A DNA stretch of 64,000 bases from Streptococcus alactolyticus (lineage in GTDB: Bacteria; Bacillota; Bacilli; Lactobacillales; Streptococcaceae). Position numbers and translations under genes: made by a program. Shown here piece after piece: positions 47,399 to 57,268 of this stretch. How positions within the stretch are numbered: position 1 is the stretch's first letter; every line of letters starts with the position of its first letter. The stretch covers positions 20,229 through 84,228 of the forward strand of contig NZ_JAAXMT010000001.1 in assembly GCF_012277075.1 (NCBI RefSeq). The letters are read 5' to 3'. The notes under the pieces are model-generated. The model was not told where the DNA came from, made no database searches, and saw nothing but the letters and a program-made list of their open reading frames with translations.

Positions 47399-47926
47399 TT
47401 GAGTATAGACGATTATAGGCCGACCTTCGTGGTTGAGGCAGTTTATGATTTAAAAGCAGAAGACTTGTTACGACGTGGGATTCATGCCGTTTTAGTGGAT
47501 TTAGACAATACTTTAATTGCATGGAATAACCCTGATGGTACGCCTGAGGTGCGGGCATGGTTGGATGAGATGACGATGGCTGATATTGCTGTTGTGGTCG
47601 TGTCAAACAACAAACATTCCCGTGTCAATCGTGCCGTTTCTCGTTTTGGCGTGGACTTTGTGAGCCGTGCCATGAAACCATTCACACGTGGCATTAATAA
47701 AGCCATCAAGCGTTACGGTTTTGATCGTGATGAGGTGATTATGGTTGGTGACCAATTGATGACCGATATTCGTGCGGCTCACCGTGCTGATATTCAGTCT
47801 GTTTTGGTAAGACCTTTGGTTAAATCTGATGCTTGGAATACTAGAATTAATCGCTGGCGTGAACGTCGTGTTTGGGCCAAACTTGAAGAAAAATACGGAA
47901 AAATCCAATATCAAAAAGGAATTTAA
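47399..47926 (+). CDS. yqeG: YqeG-family HAD phosphatase
   Basis: A 175-residue HAD-IIIA phosphatase starting at TTG (47399), the position that gives the family start LSIDDYRPTF and four bases after SD GGAGAG. Catalytic DLDNTLIAW, VVVVSNN, KPFTRGI and VGDQLMTDIRAA are intact. First gene of a conserved Firmicute cluster for ribosome assembly and NAD; its stop overlaps the yqeH start (TAATG). Substrate unknown. Confidence 0.92.
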   Translation: MSIDDYRPTFVVEAVYDLKAEDLLRRGIHAVLVDLDNTLIAWNNPDGTPEVRAWLDEMTMADIAVVVVSNNKHSRVNRAVSRFGVDFVSRAMKPFTRGINKAIKRYGFDRDEVIMVGDQLMTDIRAAHRADIQSVLVRPLVKSDAWNTRINRWRERRVWAKLEEKYGKIQYQKGI

Positions 47927-49044
47927 TGGAAGAATTAGTATGTATTGGCTGCGGAGCCAAAATTCAAACAGAAGATAAAGACAAAGCAGGCTACACCCCA
48001 AAAGCTGCCTTGGAAAAAGGGCTTGAAACAGGTGAATTGTATTGCCAAAGGTGTTTTAGACTACGTCACTACAATGAAATCACTGATGTGCACATGACCG
48101 ATGATGAGTTCTTGCAATTGTTGCATGAAGTGGGAGATAGTGATGCCCTTGTGGTCAATGTAGTGGACATTTTTGACTTCAATGGATCAGTTATCCCAGG
48201 TTTGCCACGCTTTGTTTCTGGCAATGACGTTTTGTTGGTTGGAAATAAAAAAGACATTTTACCTAAGTCTGTTAAAGACAGCAAGGTAACACAATGGTTG
48301 ACAGAGCGTGCCCATGAAGAGGGCTTGCGTCCAGTAGATGTTATCTTGACTAGTGCTCAAAATCACCAAGCAATCAAAGACTTGATTGAGAAGATTGAAA
48401 GCTTGCGTCATGGGCGTGATGTCTATGTGGTGGGCGTGACCAATGTTGGTAAATCAACCTTGATCAATGCGATTATCAAAGAAGTCACAGGTGAAAAAGA
48501 TATTATTACGACTTCACGTTTCCCAGGGACAACGCTTGATAAGATTGAAATTCCTTTGGACGATGGGAGCTATATCTTTGATACGCCAGGTATTATTCAC
48601 CGTCATCAGATGGCGCATTACCTCAGTGATAAGAATTTGAAGTACATCAGCCCTAAAAAAGAAATAAAGCCAAAAACCTATCAGCTCAACCCTGAACAAA
48701 CCTTGTTTTTAGCAGGTTTGGGACGTTTTGACTTCATTTCTGGGGACAAACAAGGATTTACCGCTTATTTTGACAATAATTTGAAATTGCATCGCACCAA
48801 ATTAGCTGGAGCAGATGCCTTATACGATAAACACGTTGGTACTCTTTTAACACCGCCAACAGACAAGGAATTAGCTGATTTTCCGCCATTAGTTCGTCAC
48901 GAATTTACCATTAAAGATAAGATGGATATCGTGTATTCAGGGCTTGGTTGGATTCGTGTGAAAGCGTCAGCACAAAAGCCTGTGACCGTTGCAGCTTGGG
49001 CACCTGAAGGGGTTGCTGTCTTGCTCCGTAAGGCATTGATTTAA
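47926..49044 (+). CDS. yqeH: Ribosome biogenesis GTPase YqeH
   Basis: A 372-residue circularly permuted GTPase for 30S assembly. The N-terminal zinc finger is CIGCGAKIQ...CQRCFRLRHYNE. G motifs come in permuted order: G4 GNKKDILP, G5 TSAQN, G1 GVTNVGKST, G3 DTPGI. The C-terminal domain contacts RNA. Coupled to yqeG upstream, followed by yhbY. Confidence 0.96.
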   Translation: MEELVCIGCGAKIQTEDKDKAGYTPKAALEKGLETGELYCQRCFRLRHYNEITDVHMTDDEFLQLLHEVGDSDALVVNVVDIFDFNGSVIPGLPRFVSGNDVLLVGNKKDILPKSVKDSKVTQWLTERAHEEGLRPVDVILTSAQNHQAIKDLIEKIESLRHGRDVYVVGVTNVGKSTLINAIIKEVTGEKDIITTSRFPGTTLDKIEIPLDDGSYIFDTPGIIHRHQMAHYLSDKNLKYISPKKEIKPKTYQLNPEQTLFLAGLGRFDFISGDKQGFTAYFDNNLKLHRTKLAGADALYDKHVGTLLTPPTDKELADFPPLVRHEFTIKDKMDIVYSGLGWIRVKASAQKPVTVAAWAPEGVAVLLRKALI

Positions 49045-49061
49045 CAAAAGAAAGGACCGTC

Positions 49062-49376
49062 ATGCTAACATCAAAACAACGTGCTTTTTTGAAATCAGAA
49101 GCACATAGCTTGAAACCGATTGTACAAATTGGGAAAAATGGTCTAAATGACCAAATCAAGACCAGTGTTCGACAAGCTTTGGACGCTCGTGAATTGATTA
49201 AAGTAACCTTGCTTCAAAATACGGACGAAGATATTCATGAGGTTGCAGACATTTTAGAAGAAGAAATTGGTTGCGATACGGTTTTGAAAATTGGGCGTAT
49301 CTTGATTCTTTACAAGGAATCGTCTAAAAAACAAAATCGCAAACTATCACCAAAAGTAAAAGAGCTAAACAAATAA
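49062..49376 (+). CDS. yhbY: YhbY-family CRM-domain RNA-binding protein
   Basis: A 104-residue CRM protein: LTSKQRAFLKSEAHSLKPI, then QIGKNGLN with the GxxG RNA loop, and KIGRILILYKES. It associates with pre-50S particles in other bacteria. SD GAAAGGA. Lies between yqeH and nadD as in all streptococci. Confidence 0.94.
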   Translation: MLTSKQRAFLKSEAHSLKPIVQIGKNGLNDQIKTSVRQALDARELIKVTLLQNTDEDIHEVADILEEEIGCDTVLKIGRILILYKESSKKQNRKLSPKVKELNK

Positions 49377-49417
49377 GCTCGTCGTTTAGGAAGTCGCCTG
49401 ACTTGGAGGTCGTCACT

Positions 49418-50056
49418 ATGGCAATAGAATTGCTAACACCCTTTACCAAAGTTGAGTTAGAAAAGAAAGAAAAAGACACAAATCGAAAACAAATTGGTAT
49501 TTTAGGAGGAAATTTCAACCCTGTTCACAATGCCCATTTGGTTATTGCAGACCAAGTTCGCCAGCAATTAGGCTTGGACGAGGTTTTTCTCATGCCCGAA
49601 TACCTACCGCCACACGTTGACCAGAAAGACACGATCGATGAAAAGCATCGTTTGAAAATGCTGGAATTAGCAATTGAGGGTATTGACGGTTTAGGCATTG
49701 AAACCATTGAATTGGAGCGTAAAGGGGTCAGCTATACCTATGAAACCATGAAACTGTTGACGGAAAAAAATCCTGATGTGGATTATTATTTCATCATCGG
49801 TGCAGATATGGTGGATTATTTGCCAAAATGGCACAAAATTGATGAACTTATCAAAATGGTGCAATTCGTCGGTGTGCAACGTCCAAAATACAAGGCAGGG
49901 ACGTCTTATCCTGTGATTTGGGTGGATGTGCCTATGATGGATATCTCATCAAGTTTGATTCGTCACCAGTTTGAAAAAGGTTTGAAACCAAACTTTTTAC
50001 TCCCTAAACCTGTGATTGATTATATTGAGAAAGAAGGGCTGTATCGTGACTTATGA
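49418..50056 (+). CDS. nadD: Nicotinate-nucleotide adenylyltransferase
   Basis: A 212-residue NadD that makes deamido-NAD from NaMN and ATP. Nucleotidyltransferase motif [11 protein letters not shown] and C-terminal SSSLIR are present. SD GGAGG (49404-49409) selects ATG 49418 over an upstream in-frame TTG. The N-terminal 25 residues before the Rossmann strand are longer than in Bacillus but usual for streptococci. Overlaps yqeK by eight bases. Confidence 0.95.
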   Translation: MAIELLTPFTKVELEKKEKDTNRKQIGILGGNFNPVHNAHLVIADQVRQQLGLDEVFLMPEYLPPHVDQKDTIDEKHRLKMLELAIEGIDGLGIETIELERKGVSYTYETMKLLTEKNPDVDYYFIIGADMVDYLPKWHKIDELIKMVQFVGVQRPKYKAGTSYPVIWVDVPMMDISSSLIRHQFEKGLKPNFLLPKPVIDYIEKEGLYRDL

Positions 50057-50642
50057 GCAGTACACAGGGACGAGCCGTGAGGACTTGCTTTCCAAAATCA
50101 AGGCTGTCATGAGCGACAAGCGATTTAATCACGTTCTTGGGGTTGAACAGACAGCTATTGAATTGGCAGAGCGTTATGGCTACGATAAGGAAAAAGCAGG
50201 GCTCGCAGGTTTATTGCATGATTATGCTAAAGAGATTTCAGACCAAGAATTTTTAGACTTGATTGACAAGTATAATCTTGACCCAGAACTCAAAAAATGG
50301 GGCAACAATGTCTGGCATGGCATGGTTGGTATTTACAAGATTCAGGAAGATTTGGGCGTGACAAATAAGGATATCTTGCACAGCATTGAAACGCATACAG
50401 TTGGCTCAAGTCAGATGTCTTTGCTAGATAAGATTGTTTATGTGGCAGATTATATTGAGCCTGGTCGTCGTTTTCCTTTGGTGGAAGAAGCGCGTGCGAT
50501 TGCCAAAGAATCGTTAGATAAGGCAGTGGCTTATGAAACGGTTCATACCGTTGAGCACCTTGCACACCAAGCCTTTCCAATCTTCCCACAAACCATTGAA
50601 ACTTATAATGCGTATGTTGGGTTTATGAAAGATGACAAATGA
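50049..50642 (+). CDS. yqeK: YqeK HD-domain diadenosine tetraphosphatase
   Basis: A 197-residue HD hydrolase. The GTG at 50049, inside the nadD end, gives the start [15 protein letters not shown] with AAGAAGGG upstream. Metal ligands: [16 protein letters not shown], and H in WHGMVG. YqeK enzymes cleave Ap4A symmetrically to ADP. Four-base overlap with the next gene. Confidence 0.92.
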   Translation, partial: TYEQYTGTSREDLLSKIKAVMSDKRFNHVLGVEQTAIELAERYGYDKEKAGLAGLLHDYAKEISDQEFLDLIDKYNLDPELKKWGNNVWHGMVGIYKIQEDLGVTNKDILHSIETHTVGSSQMSLLDKIVYVADYIEPGRRFPLVEEARAIAKESLDKAVAYETVHTVEHLAHQAFPIFPQTIETYNAYVGFMKDDK

Positions 50643-51151
50643 AAACAGCTCTGTTAGTGATTGATATTCAAACAGCCTTGATAGAGGCTAAACCGTATGC
50701 AGTTGATAACTGTTTGTCTGTCTGGCAAAAAGCAATCGCCACTTGTCGTGAGAAAAACATTGAGGTGATTTACGTCCGCCACAATGACGACGAACTACTA
50801 ACAGGAAGTCATGGCTGGGAAATTTACGAAGCTATTGCTCCAGAAGTTGACGAGAAAATTTTTGATAAGCATTATAATAGTGCTTTTAAAAAAACTCATT
50901 TACAGACTTATCTGGACAGCCAATCTATTGATCAGCTGATTATCATTGGCATGGCAACGAATTATTGCATTGATACGACTGTTAAGGTGGCGTTTGAGTT
51001 TGGCTATGATTTGGTAGTTATTAAAAATGGCACGACTACCTTTGCTGAAAGAGAAATTACAGCAGAACAATTAATACAGCATTATGAAAGCACTTGGAAT
51101 GGACGTTTTGCCCAAGTGGCTGATTTAGAAGAAATTTTAAAAGAGGATTAA
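50639..51151 (+). CDS. Cysteine hydrolase, isochorismatase family
   Basis: A 170-residue isochorismatase-fold protein, different from the one next to codY. Asp in VIDIQTAL and nucleophile Cys in [13 protein letters not shown]. It lacks the nicotinamidase metal loop, so the substrate is open. It sits in a nadD operon and overlaps yqeK by ATGA. Confidence 0.85.
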   Translation: MKTALLVIDIQTALIEAKPYAVDNCLSVWQKAIATCREKNIEVIYVRHNDDELLTGSHGWEIYEAIAPEVDEKIFDKHYNSAFKKTHLQTYLDSQSIDQLIIIGMATNYCIDTTVKVAFEFGYDLVVIKNGTTTFAEREITAEQLIQHYESTWNGRFAQVADLEEILKED

Positions 51152-51505
51152 ATGGATAAAAAAGAATTACTAGAATTGGTTGTGAAGGCAGCTGATGAGA
51201 AACGTGCAGAAGATATGGTCGTTTTAGACCTTTACGGGTTGACTAGTGTGACTGATTATTTTGTAGTCGTGAGCGCTATGAACACTCGTCAATTGGATGC
51301 TATTGCTGAAAATATTCGTGAAAAAGTGAAAGAAGTCGCTGGTATAGCCAGCCATGCAGAAGGTGATAGTCGTACAGGTTGGGTACTTCTTGACCTTAAT
51401 GATGTTGTTGTCCATATTTTCTCAGAAGACGAACGTGAACACTACAACATTGAAAAACTTTGGCACGAAGCTCCAATGGTGGATGTGTCAGAATACTTAG
51501 CTTAA
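51152..51505 (+). CDS. rsfS: Ribosome silencing factor RsfS
   Basis: A 117-residue RsfS/Iojap protein that binds L14 and blocks subunit joining under starvation. [30 protein letters not shown] and [15 protein letters not shown] are diagnostic. It starts on the base after the preceding stop. Confidence 0.95.
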   Translation: MDKKELLELVVKAADEKRAEDMVVLDLYGLTSVTDYFVVVSAMNTRQLDAIAENIREKVKEVAGIASHAEGDSRTGWVLLDLNDVVVHIFSEDEREHYNIEKLWHEAPMVDVSEYLA

Positions 51506-51509
51506 AGAG

Positions 51510-51535
51510 AACCTTGCCGCTTGGCGGGGTTTTTG
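51510..51535 (+). terminator. Possible terminator after rsfS
   Basis: AACC and GCCGC pair with GCGGG and GT around a short loop, then five T; imperfect, probably leaky into yqeM. Confidence 0.5.
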
Positions 51536-51611
51536 AAAACAAGAAGAAAGGAAAGATAGGCGAGTTAGCTCACAGCTTGTACCCGCATGACGGAACTATC
51601 AAAAGAGAAAA

Positions 51612-52349
51612 ATGAACAAAAACTATCAAAAATTTGCTGAGGTTTATGATGCCATCATGGACGATTCCCTTTATGATAAATGGACTGATTTTTCGCTCCG
51701 CCATTTTCCCAAAAACAAGAAAAAACTCTTGGAATTGGCCTGCGGGACAGGTATCCAATCGGTGCGTTTCTCACAAGCGGGCTTTGATGTGACAGGGCTT
51801 GATTTGAGTGAAGAAATGTTGGACGTGGCTCGTCAGCGTGCTAAGGAAGCAGGCGAGGCTATTAATTTCAAACAGGGCAATATGTTGGATTTGTCGCAAG
51901 CTGGTCAATATGATTTGGTGACTTGCTATTCAGACTCGATTTGTTACATGGCTGACGAGGTTGAAGTTGGTGATGTCTTTAAACAAGTTTACGACTGTTT
52001 GAATGAGGACGGAGTATTCATCTTTGACGTGCACTCAACTTACCAAACTGATACCGTTTTTCCTGGTTATTCTTACCATGAAAATGCAGAAGAATTTGCC
52101 ATGGTTTGGGACACTTATGCCGATGAAGCACCGCATTCTGTTGTCCATGAATTGACTTTCTTCTTGCAAGACGAGGATGGGCGTTTCACTCGCTATGACG
52201 AAGTTCACGAAGAACGCACCTATGAAATCCTGACCTATGACATTCTCTTGGAGCAAGCAGGTTTCAAATCATTAGAACTCTACGCTGACTTTGAGGACAA
52301 AAAGCCACGCAAAAAATCAAACCGCTGGTTCTTTGTGTGCCAGAAGTGA
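51612..52349 (+). CDS. yqeM: Class I SAM-dependent methyltransferase (YqeM)
   Basis: A 245-residue methyltransferase. SAM motif I LLELACGTGIQSVRF, motif II VTGLDLSEEML and motif IV LVTCYSDSICYM are present. Always between rsfS and tmcAL in streptococci; substrate not known. SD AAAAGAG. Confidence 0.9.
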   Translation: MNKNYQKFAEVYDAIMDDSLYDKWTDFSLRHFPKNKKKLLELACGTGIQSVRFSQAGFDVTGLDLSEEMLDVARQRAKEAGEAINFKQGNMLDLSQAGQYDLVTCYSDSICYMADEVEVGDVFKQVYDCLNEDGVFIFDVHSTYQTDTVFPGYSYHENAEEFAMVWDTYADEAPHSVVHELTFFLQDEDGRFTRYDEVHEERTYEILTYDILLEQAGFKSLELYADFEDKKPRKKSNRWFFVCQK

Positions 52350-52379
52350 GCAAACAAGTAAAGAATAAAAGGAGTTTCC

Positions 52380-53477
52380 ATGACGGTTACTGGTATTATT
52401 GCGGAATTTAATCCCTTTCATAATGGGCATGGTTATCTGTTGTCGCAAGCTAAGGGCTTGAAGATTGTGGCTATGTCGGGCAATTTTGTCCAACGTGGCG
52501 AGCCTGCGATTGTGGATAAGTGGACGCGAGCTGAGATGGCACTGAAAAATGGCGCGGATTTGGTGGTGGAATTGCCGTTTTTAGTGGCTGTTCAAGCGGC
52601 AGATTATTTTGCGCAAGGGGCAGTTGACATGTTAGCCAGTCTTGGTGTGGATAACTTAACTTTTGGCACGGAAGAAATGTTGGATTATCAACACTTTTCA
52701 CACATTTATGCCCAACATCACCAAGAAATGCAGGATTTTCTAAAACAATTGCCTGACGAGTTGTCTTATCCACAGAAAACGCAAAAAATGTGGGAAACCT
52801 TTGCTGGGGTTGATTTTACTGGTGATACGCCCAATCATATCTTGGGCTTGGCTTATGCCAAAGCGTGTGCAGGAAAAGCGATTAGGCTCAATCCTATTCA
52901 GCGTCAAGGAGCGGGTTATCATTCCTTGGAAACCGAGGTGGCTTTTGCATCGGCGACCAATTTGCGTGTCCACAGACAAGACAAGGCCTTTGTGGATAAA
53001 TTCATGCCCGATGCTGATTTGTTGCTGGATTCGCCACAAGCTAGTTGGGAAGATTATTTTGATTTTTTGGCCTACCAAATTAAGACAAATCCCGATTTGA
53101 CAAGGATTTTTCAGGTTAATGAGGAATTAGCCAACCGCATTCGCTCAGCTATTCGAACAGTGACGTCTGTGGAAGAATTGGTAGATAAGGTGGCCACTAA
53201 GCGTTACACAAAGGCTCGTGTGAGCCGTATTTTGGCTTATATTTTGGTTGGAGCTGTGGAAAAACCACTTCCCAAGGCCATTCATGTGCTTGGTTTTACT
53301 CTAAAAGGGCAAGAACACCTCAAAAAAGTTAAAAAATCAGTACCTATCGTGACGCGAATTGGTGCTAAACCTTGGGACGAGGTGACGCAACAAGCTGACC
53401 AAGTCTATCAGCTAGGTAATCCACAGTTGCCAGAGCAAACCTGGGGAAGAGTCCCTGTCAGAGTGGATAGAGAGTGA
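52380..53477 (+). CDS. tmcAL: tRNA(Met) cytidine acetate ligase TmcAL
   Basis: A 365-residue nucleotidyltransferase-like enzyme (formerly YlbM). [17 protein letters not shown] holds the HxGH-type motif; [18 protein letters not shown] follows. In Bacillus it makes N4-acetylcytidine in the wobble position of elongator tRNA-Met from acetate and ATP. SD AAAGGAG. Last gene of the cluster. Confidence 0.93.
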   Translation: MTVTGIIAEFNPFHNGHGYLLSQAKGLKIVAMSGNFVQRGEPAIVDKWTRAEMALKNGADLVVELPFLVAVQAADYFAQGAVDMLASLGVDNLTFGTEEMLDYQHFSHIYAQHHQEMQDFLKQLPDELSYPQKTQKMWETFAGVDFTGDTPNHILGLAYAKACAGKAIRLNPIQRQGAGYHSLETEVAFASATNLRVHRQDKAFVDKFMPDADLLLDSPQASWEDYFDFLAYQIKTNPDLTRIFQVNEELANRIRSAIRTVTSVEELVDKVATKRYTKARVSRILAYILVGAVEKPLPKAIHVLGFTLKGQEHLKKVKKSVPIVTRIGAKPWDEVTQQADQVYQLGNPQLPEQTWGRVPVRVDRE

Positions 53478-53493
53478 TTTTAATAAACAAAGA

Positions 53494-53523
53494 AGTCAAG
53501 TGCTAGGCCACTTGGCTTTTTTA
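53494..53523 (+). terminator. Terminator after tmcAL
   Basis: AAGTCAAGTG (53494-53503) pairs with CACTTGGCTT (53510-53519), with one G-U, T run. Confidence 0.85.
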
Positions 53524-53596
53524 AAACCAAATGTCAGCGATTTTTACCCTACCATGTTACAATGAGGGCATTAAGATTAATGGAGGATAGAAAAAG

Positions 53597-54442
53597 ATGA
53601 CGAGGATTGCAATTACAGGTGTGACGGGGCATTTAGGCGGTTTTGTGGCATAAGCCTTGTCTGATGCAGGAATTCCCGCACGGCATTTGGCACGCTCGCC
53701 AGAACGGGAACCAAAACTAGCAAAAGCTGAGGTGAAACAATGCCGTTATGAATACTCACCTCAAGCACTTGAGGCCCTTTCTGGCATTGAGGTTTTGTTC
53801 ATGGTTTCGGATAAAGAGGCACCAAACCGCTTGCAAGAGCATTTGGATTTTATAGATGCTGCCAAGGAGGCTGGGGTTAAGCACATTATTTACACGTCTT
53901 TTTACAATGCTAACCCAAAGGCGACTTTTACCTTGACTCGTGACCATGCGGCAACCGAGCAATATATCAAAGAAAAAGGTCTGACTTATACCTTTTTGCG
54001 GGATAATTTCTACATGGATTTCTTTGTGACATTGGCACAAGAATACGGTGAAATCAAAGGACCTGCTGGAAATGGCAAGGTATCTGCTGTTGTGCGTTCG
54101 GATGTTGCCAAAGTAGCGGTAGCTATTCTCAAAGACTCTGATAAATGGGCAAATCAAACCCTAGATATGACAGGACCTGAGGCATTAACTTTGTCAGAAA
54201 TGGCAGAGCAGTTAAGCCATTTGCTAGGCAAAACAATCAGCTATGTTGAGGAAACCGTTGAAGAAGCTTACGCTTCACGCAAGGCTTGGCCAGCAGAAGA
54301 TTAGGAATACGATGCTTGGGTGTCAACCTACACCGCCATTGCTAAGGACGAACAGGCAGGCTTATCAAATGCCATAGAAAAAGTCTTAGGCACAAAAGCC
54401 ACCTCACTAGCCCAATATGTCCAATCTATGCCAAAAGGATAG
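53597..54442 (+). pseudogene. NmrA-like NAD(P)-binding oxidoreductase with two in-frame stops
   Basis: A single 281-codon frame is cut by TAA at 53651-53653 (after GHLGGFVA) and TAG at 54302-54304 (after WPAED), and ends at TAG 54440-54442. The first 18 residues have the Rossmann loop TGVTGHLGG; later FYNANPKATFTLTRDHAA and FLRDNFYMDF match NmrA/quinone-reductase-like SDR proteins. Both stops can arise by single changes (CAA or GAA to TAA; for example CAG or GAG to TAG), and no frameshift is seen. An SD (GGAGGA) and the full frame survive, so inactivation is recent. Confidence 0.85.
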
Positions 54443-54471
54443 CCTAATCACGTTTTTTTAAGCCATCAGTA

Positions 54472-54615
54472 TTTTACACCAGCCCGCCAAAGTGCTATAA
54501 TAATAGGGATTACGAATTTAGCTGTGCTAGTTCAGTAGTTCAAGGATTGAGCGTTTGACGTCGTTCAACTCCATTTATTAAGCTAACAAAAAAATCTTTA
54601 CAAAGGAGACTACCC
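54472..54615 (+). promoter_or_regulatory. yebC promoter and leader
   Basis: TTTACA, 17 bp, TATAAT (about 54495-54500). The leader of about 110 bases has a hairpin TTGAGCG/CGTTCAA (about 54546-54568) of unknown role. TACGAATT near 54512 is one base off a com-box and is not trusted. Confidence 0.45.
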
Positions 54616-55332
54616 ATGGGACGTAAGTGGGCCAATATTGTTGCCAAAAAAACTGCCAAAGATGGTGCTAACTCTAAAGTTTATGCTAAATTTGGTGTTG
54701 AAATCTATGTAGCTGCTAAAAAGGGTGAACCAGACCCAGAATCAAACTCAGCCCTTAAATTTGTACTTGAGCGTGCAAAACAAGCCCAAGTGCCAAAACA
54801 CGTTATCGACCGCGCCATTGATAAAGCAAAAGGTAATACAGACGAAACCTTCGTTGAAGGACGTTACGAAGGCTTTGGACCAAATGGTTCAATGATTATC
54901 GTGGACACTTTGACAAGTAACGTTAACCGTACAGCTGCTAACCTCCGTTCAGCATTTGGTAAAAACGGTGGTAACATGGGAGCAGCAGGTTCTGTATCAT
55001 ACCTTTTTGACAAAAAAGGGGTTATCGTGTTTGACGGTGACGATGCCGATGCTGTTTTTGAACAATTGCTTGAAGCAGACGTTGACGTTGAGGATGTTGA
55101 AGCAGAGGATGGTGTGGTAACAGTTTACACAGCACCAACTGACCTTCACAAAGGTATCGAAGCTTTGCGTGCCAACGGTATTGACGAATTCAAAGTGACT
55201 GAGCTTGAAATGATTCCACAATCAGAAGTCACTCTTGATGGTGAAGACCTTGAAGTCTTTGAAAAACTAATTGACGTTCTTGAAGATGACGAGGACGTGC
55301 AAAAAGTTTACCACAACGTTGCTGATTTTTAA
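54616..55332 (+). CDS. yebC: YebC/PmpR family protein
   Basis: A 238-residue YebC protein. N-terminal [33 protein letters not shown] and [14 protein letters not shown] match the family over its full length. Historically a transcription regulator; the YebC2-type group is now tied to relief of ribosome stalling at proline runs. SD AAAGGAG. Confidence 0.93.
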   Translation: MGRKWANIVAKKTAKDGANSKVYAKFGVEIYVAAKKGEPDPESNSALKFVLERAKQAQVPKHVIDRAIDKAKGNTDETFVEGRYEGFGPNGSMIIVDTLTSNVNRTAANLRSAFGKNGGNMGAAGSVSYLFDKKGVIVFDGDDADAVFEQLLEADVDVEDVEAEDGVVTVYTAPTDLHKGIEALRANGIDEFKVTELEMIPQSEVTLDGEDLEVFEKLIDVLEDDEDVQKVYHNVADF

Positions 55333-55355
55333 TCTATACACCACAAACACCACAA

Positions 55356-55390
55356 AAGATAGTCAGTTCTTATTACTGACTGTCTTTTTC
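55356..55390 (+). terminator. Terminator after yebC
   Basis: AGTCAGT (55361-55367) pairs with ACTGACT (55375-55381), extended by flanking GA/TC, T run. Confidence 0.8.
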
Positions 55391-55516
55391 GTTTTGAGTG
55401 ATAGCTTTCTTTTATCTGAGTGATAATAAAAATCTATTGGAAAAGCGTGGCGTTTTGGTCTAAAATAGGGTTATTGTAATGAGCGAATCTCAAATAAAGG
55501 AAGGAGAGGATGTTAA

Positions 55517-56203
55517 ATGAAGCAAGTCATTGTTGGGATTACAGGAAATGAAAAAGAAATACCAGAGATGTCAGGCATTCGTTTTGATACGGTGTCGCGT
55601 TATTTATCTGAAGGCGTTACCGCTGCTGGTGGCGTTCCTGTTATCATTCCAGTTGGGAGCCCCGCTCTTGCTAAAGCTTACATTGATATGATTGATAAGC
55701 TGATTTTATCTGGCGGTCAAAATGTGACACCAGCATTTTACGGTGAAGAAAAGACTATCGACAGTGACGATTACTTTTTGGAACGTGATGAATTTGAATT
55801 GGCTTTGATTAAAGAAGCCTTGCGTCAAAGAAAACCTATTTTTGCGGTTTGCCGAGGCATGCAGCTGCTAAATGTAGCATTAGGCGGTACCTTGAATCAA
55901 AACATAGACAATCATTGGCAAGAAGACGTTGAAGGTACCTCACATGAAGTGTCAGTTGTTCCCAACAGTCGTGTGAGCCATTTGGTCAAATCAGGTGCTT
56001 GTATTAATTCCTTTCATCGCCAAAGCGTTAAAGAGTTGGCACCTGACTTGGTTGCGACGGCGCGTGATACACGTGATGGCACGATTGAAGCTTATGAAAG
56101 CAAGAAAGGTGCTCCCATTTTAGGCATTCAGTGGCATCCTGAGTTGTTGCTAGACAGAACGGAGAGCCGCAACTTATTTCATTATTTGGTTCAAACATTA
56201 TAA
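55517..56203 (+). CDS. Class I glutamine amidotransferase-like hydrolase (PuuD-like)
   Basis: A 228-residue peptidase C26 protein. Nucleophile Cys in FAVCRGMQLLNVALGG and catalytic His-Glu in GIQWHPELL. Relatives cleave gamma-glutamyl amides such as gamma-glutamyl-GABA. SD AAGGAGAGG. No polyamine genes are nearby, so the natural substrate is uncertain. Confidence 0.88.
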   Translation: MKQVIVGITGNEKEIPEMSGIRFDTVSRYLSEGVTAAGGVPVIIPVGSPALAKAYIDMIDKLILSGGQNVTPAFYGEEKTIDSDDYFLERDEFELALIKEALRQRKPIFAVCRGMQLLNVALGGTLNQNIDNHWQEDVEGTSHEVSVVPNSRVSHLVKSGACINSFHRQSVKELAPDLVATARDTRDGTIEAYESKKGAPILGIQWHPELLLDRTESRNLFHYLVQTL

Positions 56204-56313
56204 GTACAAAGCTGATTAAGGCGGCTTTTTCTTATTTTTCTTGCAATCAAATCAATTGTTATCTAGCGAGAGTGGTGTTAAGATAAAAGCGTCTTAAAAA
56301 AGGAAAGGAAGTT

Positions 56314-57159
56314 ATGGATATGACATTTTGGAAAAAAGCATTAGGTGTAACAAGTGTGGTTTTGGCCTCAAGCCTTGTTTTAGCGGTTTGCTCGTCACAA
56401 TCATCCTCTAAAAAATCAAGCGGTAAAGAAGAAGTGGTCTTTGCGACTGTCGGAACAACGGCCCCATTCTCATATGAAGACAACGGAGAATTGACAGGAT
56501 ACGATATCGAAGTTGCCAAAGCGGTCTTTAAGGATTCTGACAAATACAAGGTCACTTTCAAGAAAACCGAGTGGGCATCTATTTTTACAGGGATTGACTC
56601 AGGCAAATACCAAATGGCTGGTAACAATATCAGCTACACTAAAGAACGTGCCAATAAGTACCTCTTCTCTTACCCTATCGGCTCAACCCCATCTGTTTTA
56701 GTTGTGCCAAATGATAGTAAAATCACCTCTTACGATGATATTGGTGGTCACTCAACCCAAGTGGTTCAAGGGACAACAACTGCTGCACAATTGGAAAAAT
56801 ACAACCAAGAACACAGTAACGACACCGTTGATATCAATTATACTAACGAAAACATTACTCAAATGTTGACTAACTTGAACGATGGCAAGTATGACTTCAA
56901 GATTTTTGACGCCCCAACAGTTAATACAGTTATCAAAAACCAACAATTAACAAACTTGAAGACCATTGATTTGAAATCAGATGACCAACCTTACATCTAC
57001 TTCATTTTCGGTGATGACCAAAAAGACTTGCAAACTTACGTCAACAAACGTCTTAAAACCTTACAAGAAAATGGTACCTTGTCTAAATTGGCAGAACAAT
57101 ACCTTGGTGGCGACTACACTCCAAGTGCAGATGATTTGAAATTGCCAACCTCTCATTAA
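56314..57159 (+). CDS. Amino-acid ABC transporter substrate-binding lipoprotein
   Basis: A 281-residue family-3 solute-binding protein. The signal peptide (KKALGVTSVVLASSLVLAVC) has Cys as the lipidation site, but Val at -1 breaks the normal Ala/Gly/Ser rule (LAVC instead of LAAC), so processing may be weak. The binding domain has APFSYEDNGELTGYDIEVAK and ends LAEQYLGGDY, typical of polar or cysteine-type amino acid binders. An ATG six bases downstream is an alternative start. No ATPase or permease of its own is adjacent; metN/metI belong to metQ. Confidence 0.88.
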   Translation: MDMTFWKKALGVTSVVLASSLVLAVCSSQSSSKKSSGKEEVVFATVGTTAPFSYEDNGELTGYDIEVAKAVFKDSDKYKVTFKKTEWASIFTGIDSGKYQMAGNNISYTKERANKYLFSYPIGSTPSVLVVPNDSKITSYDDIGGHSTQVVQGTTTAAQLEKYNQEHSNDTVDINYTNENITQMLTNLNDGKYDFKIFDAPTVNTVIKNQQLTNLKTIDLKSDDQPYIYFIFGDDQKDLQTYVNKRLKTLQENGTLSKLAEQYLGGDYTPSADDLKLPTSH

Positions 57160-57167
57160 AATGTGGT

Positions 57168-57235
57168 TATAGTTTTAAACTATAAATAATACTTGTTAAT
57201 AACAATTTGAAACCTATATCCAAATAGGATACAAT
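57168..57235 (+). promoter_or_regulatory. metQ promoter with perfect MET-box
   Basis: TATAGTTTTAAACTATA (57168-57184) is a perfect 17-bp palindrome equal to the streptococcal MET-box bound by MetR/MtaR. The promoter TTGAAA (57207-57212), 17 bp, TACAAT (57230-57235) lies 22 bases on, with a second dyad TATCC/GGATA (57217-57231) in its spacer. Confidence 0.85.
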
Positions 57236-57268
57236 AAAATCACTTAGTAAATGAAAGAGGATATAGAT

